Part shown: positions 10,430 to 22,100 of the stretch, piece after piece
How the letters are laid out: each line of letters starts with the position of its first letter
Numbering within the stretch: the first letter of the stretch is position 1
Assembly: GCA_964036275.1 (NCBI GenBank)
Contig: OZ038437.1
Span: 11,910,733 to 11,974,732 of the forward strand
Origin: Litoditis marina
Taxonomy: Eukaryota > Nematoda > Chromadorea > Rhabditida > Rhabditidae
Length of the DNA stretch: 64,000 nucleotides
Direction: 5' to 3'
Program-made: the position numbers and the translations under genes
The notes under the pieces: model-generated
The model's input: the letters and a program-made list of their open reading frames with translations, nothing else
The model's database searches: none
What the model was told of the DNA's origin: nothing

Positions 10430-11700
10430 ATTTTATATTCTGTGGGACTAGGATACTTATTCTTCGTGCACTTAGCACAATTGAAATGGGTGAGAACTAT
10501 GTTATAATCGATTTCGTGATCGAGAGAGACCGTAGACGACCTTCCAAATTATGATAGAACGTAGATGTGTGTTCAAAGAGTAGACTGGCTTTGTTACAAA
10601 ACACGTCTACAAGACATCAAGTTCACGTCCTAGGTAAAATTTGTTGAGAGGAGTTACAGGGCCCAGCGTCTCGCAAACATGGCTTCCGTGCGGGGCGGCG
10701 GCGGCGGCGGCGACGGCGACAGAAGTCCGACTCCTCAAATTTCGGCATAGTTTTGCTCAGAATGAACTTATTACAAGAATGCTCAGTGTCGAAAAGCTAT
10801 ACAAAAGTTAGGTATACGTATTTTTCAGGTATGTCTGAAAGTTGAATATTACGTGTGAGGGGCCGAAAATGGTCTCGCAAAAAAACATGGATAGACCGGT
10901 TTCGTGAAAATAGAAGGGAAAGAAGAGTTTAACGTGTAGTAGCGAGACGTTTTCCAATGACGAACTCATGACAAGCGGGTACAGCTTGGTTTTCACTCCT
11001 ACTCGCAAGTCTGAATGGCGGATTGGATAAAAGCTCTATTCACGCACGGCGAACGAAGGTTCGATTCCTGCCTGGAGCACGAAATTTGCTCACATTTGAA
11101 CGAGGTTACAACTACGCCAATCGCTCTGAACTACGGCGCCGTTTAAAACTCCAATAGTTTTAACATAACATTCCTTGTTTAGCTCATTGTTCAAAAATAT
11201 CATTTTTATCAAAAATGATCGTTACTTCGTAACTATAGAAAAAGAGTTCAATTAGTATAAAAAACGGGTGTAAAGAAAATAAAAATTAGTTTTGGATGAA
11301 ACGTGTGCAAAAATATGAAAAGTCCAATAAAAATATTTTGAAGAAAAGGCTAAACTCGCTTTTCTGGAAAAAAAAAACAGAGTGGAAGCTAGATCATTGT
11401 GAGTCGCAGTCAGAAGTTTTATTTTCAGTAACGAAAAACTCGGTACCCATTCATTTCTGAAATTTTAAACCGAGCGAAATAATCCTTTTCCTCGAAATAT
11501 TTTTATTTGACTTCTTTCATTTGTTTTGCTCTTTACACCCGTTTTTTATACTAATTCTTTGTGCACTTAGCACAATTGAAATGGGTGAGAACTATGTTAT
11601 AATCGATTTCGTGATCGAGAGAGACCGTAGACGATTTTTCAAATTATGATACAACGTAGATGCGTGTTAAAAGAGTAGACTGGCTTTGTTACAAAAAAAT
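10430..11700. mobile_element. Duplicated and nested element with a 290-bp foldback insertion
   Basis: A block beginning GTGCACTTAGCACAATTG occurs at 10457-10610 and again at 11563-11700. Between them, 11160-11260 and 10600-10730 match the reverse complement of 27150-27420. The segment 11268-11550 is bounded by AAAACGGGTGTAAAGA and its complement, and its two halves are complementary, so it is a foldback MITE inserted into the larger repeat. A related foldback lies at 26832-27150 and a fragment at 35210-35320. Confidence 0.6.
11010..11090 (+). repeat. tRNA-like sequence
   Basis: TGGCGGATTGGATAAAAGC (A-box-like) is followed about 35 bases later by GAAGGTTCGATTCCTGCC (B-box-like). The stems are incomplete, so a functional tRNA is unlikely. 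Confidence 0.4.
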
Positions 11701-11964
11701 CGATCTTTTAACTTATCGCCAATTAGAAACCCGTTTTGTAGCGGAGTGTGTAGATCAGAGAGACGCAGTTTGTCTCAGCCCGTCTGCGGCCTCATTGACC
11801 TGCGTGCTCTCTCGCTTTTGTAGCTTGCTAATTGCAGGAAATTGGCGTCGTTACGGCCGAGTTTGTGTGACCAATTATTATTTGTAGTTTGATCCCGTTA
11901 CAAGAAACTAGATCAAACTGCGAACACCGTGGGATAGCGTATAGGCTTGTTCTGACTGAACGAG

Positions 11965-12373
11965 TCCTTCACATAGTCGTCGCTCAAAGAAAGGCGGGGG
12001 TATACTGCATTCTTACTGAGACTCCTACAGTAGGATTTCGAAACTTCCAAGCCGTTTTCCTCGTTTACTTAGGATCGGAAAAATTGAGGATTTCCGCACC
12101 TCATTCTCGTTCTCAGGTTCAGTAAATATACGAGAGAAGTTTCGATAAACTAAATTTTAGGCTTTACAACAGCCTTCCGGAAGTTGGTAGGGTTACTGTA
12201 GGAGTCTCAGTAGGAATGGTGTAAACTATAAGAACACATATATACGATTCGTCAACAGCATTGGAATAGACCCAGTCGGTGTAGTGGTTAGCGCCCGGGC
12301 CTCCTAAACTTTTGGGCTCGGTTCGACTCTCACAGGACGCGGATACTTTATAAATTTGGCCCTCACTATATGC
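11965..12373 (+). mobile_element. tRNA-bearing family 2 element split by a family 5 MITE
   Basis: The left part (11965-12003) has the family 2 start TAGTCGTCGCTC...AAGGCGGGGG. The right part (12231-12373) has the tRNA-like core GGTGTAGTGGTTAGCGC...CTCGGTTCGACTC and the terminal GGCCCTCACTATA. A complete family 5 MITE interrupts it. Confidence 0.6.
12002..12231. mobile_element. MITE family 5, best copy
   Basis: The right end inverted reads TATAGTTTACACCATTCC and the left end reads TATACTGCATTCTTACTG. Both continue into the shared block GAGACTCCTACAGTA, and TA flanks each end. Other copies are at 28347-28583 and 28670-28900, with end fragments at 23793-23838 and 24040-24084. Confidence 0.7.
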
Positions 12374-12399
12374 TCGAATCGGTACATTAGAACTCAATC

Positions 12400-13135
12400 T
12401 AGTGTTCATTTGATACTTGGTGAGACTTGGAAATAAGTCATGTCGAATTTATATCAGAACTAGAAGTTATTACCTTTTGTTTCGAGAAGGGTTGAAGCTC
12501 TGAGAGTTCAAAAAAGGCTAAAACGGTCTGTGCGGGTGTGTTTGTAGTTTGATCGACTTGCGTTTTTGTCGTGGTCCCTGATGTTTTCCGTTCGCTCACA
12601 TAATAATTCTCCGGAATGTATGACTTTTTTCCACAGATAACAAGTTGTGTTTGTGGAATGTTTTAAAGTGCGTCCTGTAATATTAGTTCAAGAGAGCTCG
12701 AGAAAAACTTTTCATTTACAATCTCTCTATTTCCTAACTTTTGCGTTTTGGCGTAACAGTTCTAAGTTTGAGGTTCCGAAGAACAAATTAAGCAGAGAAG
12801 TTGGGCGATCGAAAGAAGATATAGGTTCTGTCAAACCGTTGCGGACAGCGTTAGGTAAGTTGGATAGGAAGTCGATTTGGTGAGCGATCTCTGTTTGTCT
12901 GAGTGACATCGATCTACACACTCTCTCGTCTGCTGGCAAATAGTTCCTCATTGCTCGCCCCGCATCGCTAAATCACACGCACTGTCTTTGGAAAATGACG
13001 ACCAAATCACTGAAATAATCGAAGTAGAACTTTTTCTCACATTTCAACTCCTGTTTGTTCAATTTGTTAATCTTTATTTCATTTGCACATTTTATGTTTC
13101 ACATTTTTCTCCACAAAACCTTTATTTGCTAACAA
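12400..13135. other. Intergenic stretch downstream of the lectin/VWA gene
   Basis: Apart from the partial inverted family 4 MITE (about 12885-12970) and the polyadenylation signals of the gene to the right, nothing recognisable was found. Short open frames near 12650-12950 exist on both strands and look like chance. Confidence 0.4.
13121..13126 (-). terminator. Polyadenylation signal of the lectin/VWA gene
   Basis: AATAAA on the minus strand only 10 nt after the stop codon. A second AATAAA lies about 50 nt further on (near 13074). Either gives a very short 3' UTR. Confidence 0.5.
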
Positions 13136-16100
13136 TCACATGTTGTCGATGGCCTCCTTGAACGCATTCCAGCCGTGTGGATCACACACCTTCTTCATCA
13201 CGTTCTGCATATGGCCATTTGCCAGTTTCTGAAACAATATTCTAAATTTCATGGACAGACATGTTTACTACACATGATAAATACAACGTGACGTATGCGC
13301 ATATTTCACGTGAAACAGTACTATCCCCAAATATATCGAGCAAATAGAGGTCATGAATCAATTTACTTCTCATTCTTTTCATTCTTATTATTATTTAATC
13401 AATTTAAATCGAATACTATAGAATTATGAGGGTATCTAGTGTACGCTAGGTATAGGGTCAGTGAGGTAATGAGGTATAAGGTAGGTAAAGGAGGTAAGTC
13501 ACATCTTGGCGAAACACGGCAAGATACAGCCCAGAAAAGCATCCTAGACGAATACCGAACAACAAACAAGACACAAGACAAGACAAGACAAGACGCAAGA
13601 CACAAGACACAAGACACAAGACACAAGACACAAGACACAAGACACAAGACAAGACACAAGCATTAGGGGAGGCTTCTTACTCTCGTGGATAGTTTACTAC
13701 CAATTTATCGCCCGCCGAGGAATGAATGCCTTGGTTTGACAGTGGAGAGGATCGAGCGTGTGATCCTTCGAGTGGTTGGTGGCGCCTTGATGACACCATT
13801 CCGCCACAAACAAAAACAACACCGAACAACTCACGTCCATTCCGTGCATGGAAAGATCGATGAAATCGTCACCGCTGCCAACCCATTTTCTCATGTTTTC
13901 CTTGGTATTTGAGCTCACGCCTCCGACAGGAACCACCAAAGTTCTAATACCGGCATCTGATATCTAAAATTACTAATAACTAAAGGTGAAGGTGTAGGTC
14001 AAATCAGAAGAAGCTGCGACTACAAAGATCTGTGACATGTATGATGATCACCGCGTCGTAACGAAGCGACGTGAATAAATAAATATGATATGAAATATGA
14101 AAGGTTGAATCGCATGGACTGAAGAAATATGGGAAGTTTGTGCTCATCCGCGCAATTTGTTCAGTTATCTTGTCACTTTTATTGATCATCACATTCGGTA
14201 TAAACTACAATTTCGGCTCCTCGTTTTTATCCTGGCAGCGTAGCAAAGTCTCATGAAAAGGTCGCCTTTAGGCTCCACTATCTGGTCACCACCTCACCCA
14301 GGTCAGCTACATTGAGCTTGTACATACAAAATTGGCAACTATGTAGCCAGACTGTGATCAGGTCCTCAAACAGGGTAAGCTCACCACTCCCGACTTTGCT
14401 ACCGAGCCTGGGTTATAAGTCTTCTGATCTCAAATCGGACAGATAAACTAGTACAGAAGTTCCTCACCCTTTTCAGGGGAGCTTTCACATCATCCCTGCT
14501 GTCTCCATCGGTGATCAAAATGATGAGTTTCAGTTCTTCGCTTCTATCCTGAATGAGGTTCAAGAAGAGTTAATAAAAAGAGTTGAGTGAAAAAAGGGAG
14601 TTGTGTAAGAAATACGTGTAAGAACTACGAAAATAGGGACTTGTACTTGGATGTTACACTATACCACTCTACAGCTTTGATCAAACTCTGATCAAAAAAC
14701 GATGAATCAAACGTAAATTGCGGAGATGCAGAGTCATTTTATTGCTGTCTAGTTTAAGGCAAGAGCTGTTGCATGAAGAAGGAGACTTATGGGGATAATT
14801 GTACAAATACGATTCCTTATAGAGAGGGGGGTTATTATAAAGGGGGGGGGGGAGTGATAGTACAACACCGAATCTATTCAACAATCGCCTTTAATCAATC
14901 CAAACCTGCAGTAGACGTTGTACAATTAACCCTATGTACGATCTGCATTTACGAATGAGCTACATCTCTTGAAAAAAATCACCATCAGATAATTCGCTGC
15001 GTGATCAAGGGCTGCACCAGTGTAAGTTGATCCCCCGTTCCACTTCATTCGATTGACTGCAGCAACCAAGTTTTCTGGAAAAGGCGGTGTTGGTCCAGCA
15101 CTGCTAAACTGCTTGTAATATTATGTGCGCGTAACAGGGTAACCATTTTTTTTCTCAATTTACCATCGTTTGGACTGCCACACACTATGTGGAAGTGTGT
15201 GGGAGAGGTCCGCAGGTACGTGTTTAATCGCGAATAAATCTAGTCTACTCTGAAATCTCGAGATCAAGTAAAAGTTATCAAAGTTCAGGAGAATAGTCGT
15301 ATTTGCGTGAAACGACCCTGAAAACAATTTTAGGAACTGTAATAGCCAAATGCGTTCCGTTCTTATAGTTATTCGGTTAGTTATTCCTGGTTCGGAAATG
15401 TCTATAATTTTATCGAATATTCTTGAATCGAATTTCGAACGTGACGTGTCTCACGCTTGCGTCCGACGTGACGTGTCTCTCTAGAGCCTGTGTATTGGGT
15501 GATGAAAATCTCGGCAATTTCTGGTAGTTCGGGCTCTGCCGATCTCAGAAAGCCGGTCACCTTAAATAGATATAATTGACAGAAAATAGATTACCTCATA
15601 TTCACTACACTCACTACAATTCACTACAACTGTCATTCAAATTCGTTACTTGAGAATTCACAAGTTGTGCGGTTGAACGTCCGCCCCCTAGACTAAAGGG
15701 ATCGTACCTCTATAATGTGCAATGTAAGATGAATGATTGTGATTATCCAATGTTAACAATATCGACTGATCAGATCAAACCCTCAAAATAAAGAGGAACG
15801 GTCTTTTCAAGGAGGGGGTGAACCTGTCGCACGATTTATTACAGTCTGTTTAGTTCCAAACTGGACTCGTATCCAATGAAAGTGTTGCATCCCTGCAACC
15901 TCTCGCGTTGCGTGTGCAGGGCGGCGGCTGGGCATTTTGCCAGATAAGGACACAATCAATAATCTTTCCAACAGCCAAATAAAAGTTTAACCTACACATG
16001 CATTTATTCCTTCCATCCCTTGTCTCATTCCACCCCTTGTCTCATTCCACCCCTTGTCTCATTCCACCCCTTGTCTCATTCCACCCCTTGTCTCATTCCA

Positions 16101-19100
16101 CCCCTTGTCTCATTCCACCCCTTGTCTCGTTCGTGTGAGGTGACCCCTCTCGATTGATTGATATGCCGTCCCCTCGTCAAAAAATGGTACCACTTCGAAC
16201 CCATTTTTCCACCATTTTGGGCAAAATAAACGCTCTCAACACCAAATTCGACATCATTATGCAGTCTATTCCCACAATTATTCAATCCGAGATCCAGCGC
16301 TTCAACGATCGTCGATGCCTCACTATATATGGTATTCCCGAAGATTCAACCATGACAGAAAAGGTGAACTCTATCTTTAATTTGGTTTCTGTTTCTCCTT
16401 CTTCTATCGTCATTCTTCACCGTTTGGGGAAACCTCGTCAAGATAAATCTCCCCGTCCACTCAAAATTTCCATCAAAAAAGATGTTCCTTTTCCACGTCT
16501 TGTTGATCTAGCCTATGCCATGAAACGTGATTCTTCATTGTCAACTTTCCATGTTCGCAAGTTCGAGACTCCGGAGCAGCGAAGGGCCGGATTCCTTGCC
16601 GGACAAGCCAAACGAGATGCCACCGCAGCTGTTCCGACCACACTACAAACTACACCCGTCCTCGCGCAGAAGAAAGAAATAGTTGCCGAAACTCCAATGC
16701 ATGTGGATAGTCCGCTAGAGGTACCTAGATCTGTATCAAGTTCTTCTCTTCAACATTGTGAGACCCGAATAGACCCATACACATCTTCTCGTTCTGTTGA
16801 TCACGATATTGTATCTATGTATAGAGAATTATGCTCTCGTTTCGACAAAATGACTAACGATCTTGCTACTCTAAATAATGGTGGTTGATTATATCATAAT
16901 CACCTAATCTTCATTACACCTTATTTTTTTAAATTTCCCATGTACTTTTTGTGTAACTGACCTATGAACATGTTATGATTCGTTGATAACATTGATTTTA
17001 TGTTCCCCTTGTTTGTAGGTAGAGTATTGCTGCTCTACCCCTTAGGGGTCCTAGTTTCTTGTGATTTGTGTTGTTTTTTTCAAATACACATTCATGAATA
17101 AACCTTATATTCCTTAGTTATGTTATCTTTTCCTCTTCCTAAGAGTTTCTATGAGAGATTATATTCTTCACTAATCCAAAATATTGAATTTGCTCAAGTT
17201 TTCATTAGGAAATTCGAAACTTTTTGCACACACTGAAACGTTCGTGATCGCCGTATATGGACCGCTCCCCCGCCGCGCAAAAACAAGCTCAAATTGCCGA
17301 ATGGTCTAAGGCGCTGATTTCGGCCAGGTGGCTGTCCGTCTTCGTAGGTTCGATCCCCCAAGCTGCTGTTACTTTGAAAACATCGAATTATGGCCTTGAA
17401 TGTTTGAATGGTTGCCAAGTCATAAGCTCCGCCCCTATTTTCATACAGTAAACGGAGTCCAGTTCGGAACTAAACAGACTATATTAAACTTGTAAAAAGG
17501 TCTACTACAAACAAGCATTCAGAATTCGAAATGCAGTTTTGAAGAAGGACGATTATGTGGTCTAATCGCAACGGTTCAGTCCTTTAAACTGCAATACATT
17601 TTTAAATTGCCGTTGACACGAGATTGGTCCACATAATCGTTCTTCTTTAAGTACATACAAGACAAACGCCCGACTTACGGACGTGAATAGCGGAAAGTTG
17701 TGAAAAAAGCGAACTCACTCCATTCCATCCGCTCTGACCAAGTGAGCCAGAAGAGTCGACGACAAAATGAATCACCATTGATCGTTTTTCTTCTCTACAG
17801 GGAATTTTCGGTAAACATACTTGGCCCTGTAAATAAACTGTGCTTCGATGAGTGGAACGAATGAAGTTTAGTCATAGTAGTTACAGTATCCTCTCATTCA
17901 CAGATTCGATTTAGGTTATCAGGTTTTCTGAAGCCTCGAGCGAGCGAACTTAGCGAACATTAATTAACAATAACAAGTATACAAATGGAGTGGGTACAAA
18001 ACTTGCGAAGAACCTTGGGGAACATTTTTGCTTGAGCCAGTTTCGTTGTCGTGATATCCACATTGTCGCCTATACATCGGCACCCGCCCCTGCCATCCGA
18101 TTCAGAGTTGGAACGGCACAAACTGTATGGTTTGACACCAGGTTCGTTACCTTCAAAAATGCTCTTTCATTTTCATTTTCAGCCTAAATCTCGATGGTTT
18201 TCTTATGTTTTTAGGGTTACCTCACAGGTAGCTCATGCAATATCATAAGTTCCCAAGTTTTTCTCCTTTTCTCACATATCAGTTCAACCGGTTCAGTTTT
18301 CGTACCTAAATATGATTGTCCAACTATATACTGATAAAGCTTATTATTATTAGCTAGATAGCCCAAGTCTCAATTCCGGTTACCTTTCCAACTTTTTTCG
18401 AGCTACACTAATCTACACTTCATTTAATCAATCACTTCTTTTAACCAATTAAATAAAATCAGAAAAAGATTTTTCTCATTCCAGAATACGAATCGGTACG
18501 AAAACCTCGGTAAGAAATAAGGAACGAGCAGAAATAGTTCCAGAGTATATATTATCGAAAACCGTTATGGAAGCAAGTTTCTACATTTGATCTACAAAAT
18601 ACATACCACTAATGAACTAGATAATATCAAGTACTAGACAACTATCTGCGTGATGAATAGAAAAATAGAGAAATGGTCTAGGAAAATTCAACCAGAAGAC
18701 GTACCCATCACACAGGTGATCCTATGACGTGTAATGGCTGGCGAGTCTCTGATCTTTCCGTTTTTCTGGGAAACCACCGCAGTTCGAAGAGTATCAGCAC
18801 ACATGTTGTCCGGATATGAAGACTCCCAAGATGACTGGTCGATGTTGCCCTACAGTAGTGGAATTATGATCATTGGAAAGAATTATAAAAACAGAAATGG
18901 CAATGTCACCAGTTACTTACTTACTTACTTAGTTGTTCTTAGTTGTGAGTAGTTGTACTTAGTTGTGGTAGAAGACAGAAATTTAACTACGTCTAAATGC
19001 GCGAAAATGCGAAAGTGAATTGGGCGAACGTGTGTAGAACCGTGAATGTACATAAATACATCAAGTATACTGAACCAGTAAGTATCACGTAAGTAAGTAT

Positions 19101-22100
19101 CAAGTAGAACACAGCAGAGCTTGAAAGCGTGTAATGATTCTTATTCTTTGAGTGACTCTTATATAAAAGTGCACGATTCCTCATTAGAATGCTAACTATT
19201 CACTACTATTCATTCTGATTCGTGACTATTCACTCATATGTTTGCCACTGTAAGGTAAACGTTAGAACATATAACAAATAAACGCATATACGTATAAACA
19301 AACCTCCGCGCCCGCCACTTGCGTCTGGAACGAGTTTTTGAGAACTTTGAAGAAACCGTATTTGGTGCACTGTCCGTTGTTTTTGACGTCGTTTCCGAGA
19401 TGACGAGCAGCCACGTACGAAATGTCACCCTGCAACGAGAGGGTTCAAACTACAAAATGAGATGGGTTCAAACTACAAAGTCGAAGAATGAAAACTAATT
19501 AGCGTTGTTTGAAGATTCAAACTACAAAATAAGCGTTTTCAAACTACACGATTGGATGGTTCGAACTAATAAAGCTGAGGGTTCACACCACAAAACAGGC
19601 GGGTATGAACTGAATCAACCGAATCGCAAATCAGAATAGGAATAGAGGTCGAAACTACAGAATAAAAATATAAGAACTCTAAAGCGAAACAGTGATAAAG
19701 TGACTAAAAGAAAAAATATCACACAGAGAAAACTTACAGCAGAGCTCAGTTCAGATGTCATACCAGGCAGCGCGGCGAAACAGTTCTTGCAGATTTTCTG
19801 AACAAGTATTTGTTACACAATACGAAAAAAATAATTCATACTAAAAGTATCACAACACTCGAAGTAGGACAAAAACAGTGGTAAAACAAATTAACTTAGT
19901 ACTACAACACTAGAGCATGATGAAACGTATCGAATAGTTAGATGAATGTTCGCGAAATGAATGTGAATGTCGAAAAGGCAAGGAATATTTCAGTTTCACT
20001 CACTTCACTTTGGTACTCAGTTTCAGAGACCATGTGTAACTACAGTATTTAACCAAGCCTGAACATAAACGTGAATGAATTAGACCTAGCCCTACAGAAC
20101 GAAATGATTTCAAACTCACTTTGCAAATGTCATGGAAGTGTTTGGTGTCGATTTTTTTGGCTGAGCTGGCCGTTGGTTGGTATACATTGCCGGCCACGAT
20201 GATCGGTTTGGCGCCAGACGCTCCATTGGAACCGCCAGTTGTGCCAGGCCCACCGTTGGTGCCAGGCCCACCGTTGGTGCCAGGCCCACCATTGGCGCCA
20301 GGCCCGCCATTGGCACCAGAACCGCCCGAGTTTCCATGTCCTTGGGCCATGTGTCCCGGAAGGGGAACGGATTCTGCTCCATTGGCGCCTAGAGAACAAG
20401 GTAATAACTACAAATACATAGCTAAAAACAAAGTAAAATTACAGCGTTGACCGAGAGTTACTGAATGATACGAGACCATACTTAATGATTGCTGGTTTAC
20501 TGGAAGGAAAGGAGGTTTTTCGTAACATCACATTTGTATCTCTATATTTCTAATTTCACTTTGCAGTGAGCTACACTAATTGGCTAATTACTAAGCTAAT
20601 TACACAAATGAGTTACGTTACTTTTTAGTTGAGTTACAGTACTTTTTAGTGAGTTACAGACTTTGCAACAGGCCCATAATACATTACACACTACATTACA
20701 ATATTTTGTAGTGAGCTATAATACTTCTCTCATGAGATTGGAAGGATTGCTACACAGCTATAGTCTGTTTCACCAATCGATGTACTTCTCCAGTATTTCA
20801 TCAATTATTCAAGGGGGTGTTTTCTAATGAGAAAGTCATTACTTTGGTTTCAAATTTTCAGAATTAGTAGTAGTAAACATGCAGAAGACACTATGAACAT
20901 CTTGAGGCGTTCTGAATACGCTAATATAGTAAACTTTGACCTGGAAGTATTAGCAGATTCCTGTAAAGGGTTATAAGTGGGTGGAACAAACTATAGGTAT
21001 AGTCGCCATTTTCCCCATAAAGACAGCAGAGGGTTCAATTGATTGAGCGATGCGGGGCGAGCGGTCGTTGATTATCTGCCAGCAGTTGAGAGAGTGAGCA
21101 GATCAATGATACGCAGACGAACTGGCCGCTCGCCAAACCCCATCCCATACAAAATCGATGGTACGGTGTCCACAACGGTTTGACAAATCCTATACAGGTA
21201 ATCGAACCCACTCACCAGAACCAGCGTAGTTGACCGCGTACGCCGAGCAGACCGGTTGCAGCAGAACATCTTGGTCCACTTTTATGATCTTCCCGGCATA
21301 TTCCTCATGCAAATTGTTCATTCTCGTCAACAAGGCCATCGAGTTGACATCAGATTCGTCCTCACGGAAGCCCTCGCCGTCCCAGATCAAATCTGCAATT
21401 TTTGTTCTCTTACTTCGTCATTTCGTTGCAAAATGGTGTTCATTCACGTATTGTTGCAACATGGTGTAATTTAATAATGTTTGTCTCGCGCCGGAATCAA
21501 ACCTGCGAGCAAGAAAATTGGTAGCTGTGGAATAAACACTACGCTACGTGAGCGCACACTACTAATGAACTGCTAATTACATAAACTGCTAATTAAGCTC
21601 ACATCATACAGCACGAATCAGAATTGAATTCAGGAGTTATACACACGCAGTTTATAGCAGTATATAGACACGGAGAAAGTTAGATATACAGTACACTTCA
21701 GCTTCTCAGTTGGCGACGACTATATCACTCCTCGCATTCTCAATATCTCAACTAGGAAAAAAAACAAACGGAAAAGAATAAGAAGAAGAAGAAGAAGAAG
21801 ATAAGAAAAAGAAAAAAAGAAAAGAAAAAAGAAAAAGAAAAGTAGAAAGAGTGCGTACCGTTGACCATCATTTCGTTGCTTGTGTTGTTCTTTTGATTGG
21901 CCACATAAACTGGCTTATCGCTCCCGAGAAGAACTGCAAGAAAAATACAATACAAATGTAATAATACGATTTTTATGAATTTCAACTAGTGAATGAATGA
22001 ATTAATCAATTTGAGTAGCTGACCAAAATTCTGACTAACTATCTAGTTATAATGAGTTATCCATAACTCACTTAATTCCCAACTAACTGGTTATTAGAAT

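Larger units (their letters stand above)
15842..17485 (+). mobile_element. 1.6-kb inverted-repeat element carrying a LINE ORF1-like gene
   Basis: The left end CAGTCTGTTTAGTTCC...AACTGGACTC is answered at the right end by the complement of TAGTCTGTTTAGTTCC...AACTGGACTC: about 27 bp with one internal mismatch, with TA on both sides. Inside are a 17-bp tandem repeat, an ORF of 244 codons, an AATAAA near 17098, and a tRNA-like segment near the right end. The most economical reading is a short tRNA-bearing TA element (15842-16000 plus 17150-17485) into which a LINE ORF1 fragment was inserted; ATTCCTT at 16006-16012 and 17116-17122 could be a short target duplication. It lies in the VWA intron of the lectin gene. 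Confidence 0.6.

Noticed and set aside
12164..12409. 81-codon minus-strand open frame
   Set aside because: It spans MITE and tRNA-like sequence and has no splice or protein support.
13399..13666. Open frames with Cys/Leu/Val or Lys/Thr/Asp repeats
   Set aside because: They come from the ACACAAG tandem repeat in an intron.
16009..16127. Regular repeats as a CRISPR array
   Set aside because: The 17-bp units are directly adjacent with no spacers, in a eukaryotic transposon.
17290..17372. Functional tRNA-Leu gene
   Set aside because: The anticodon arm and acceptor stem do not pair well, and it lies inside a mobile element.
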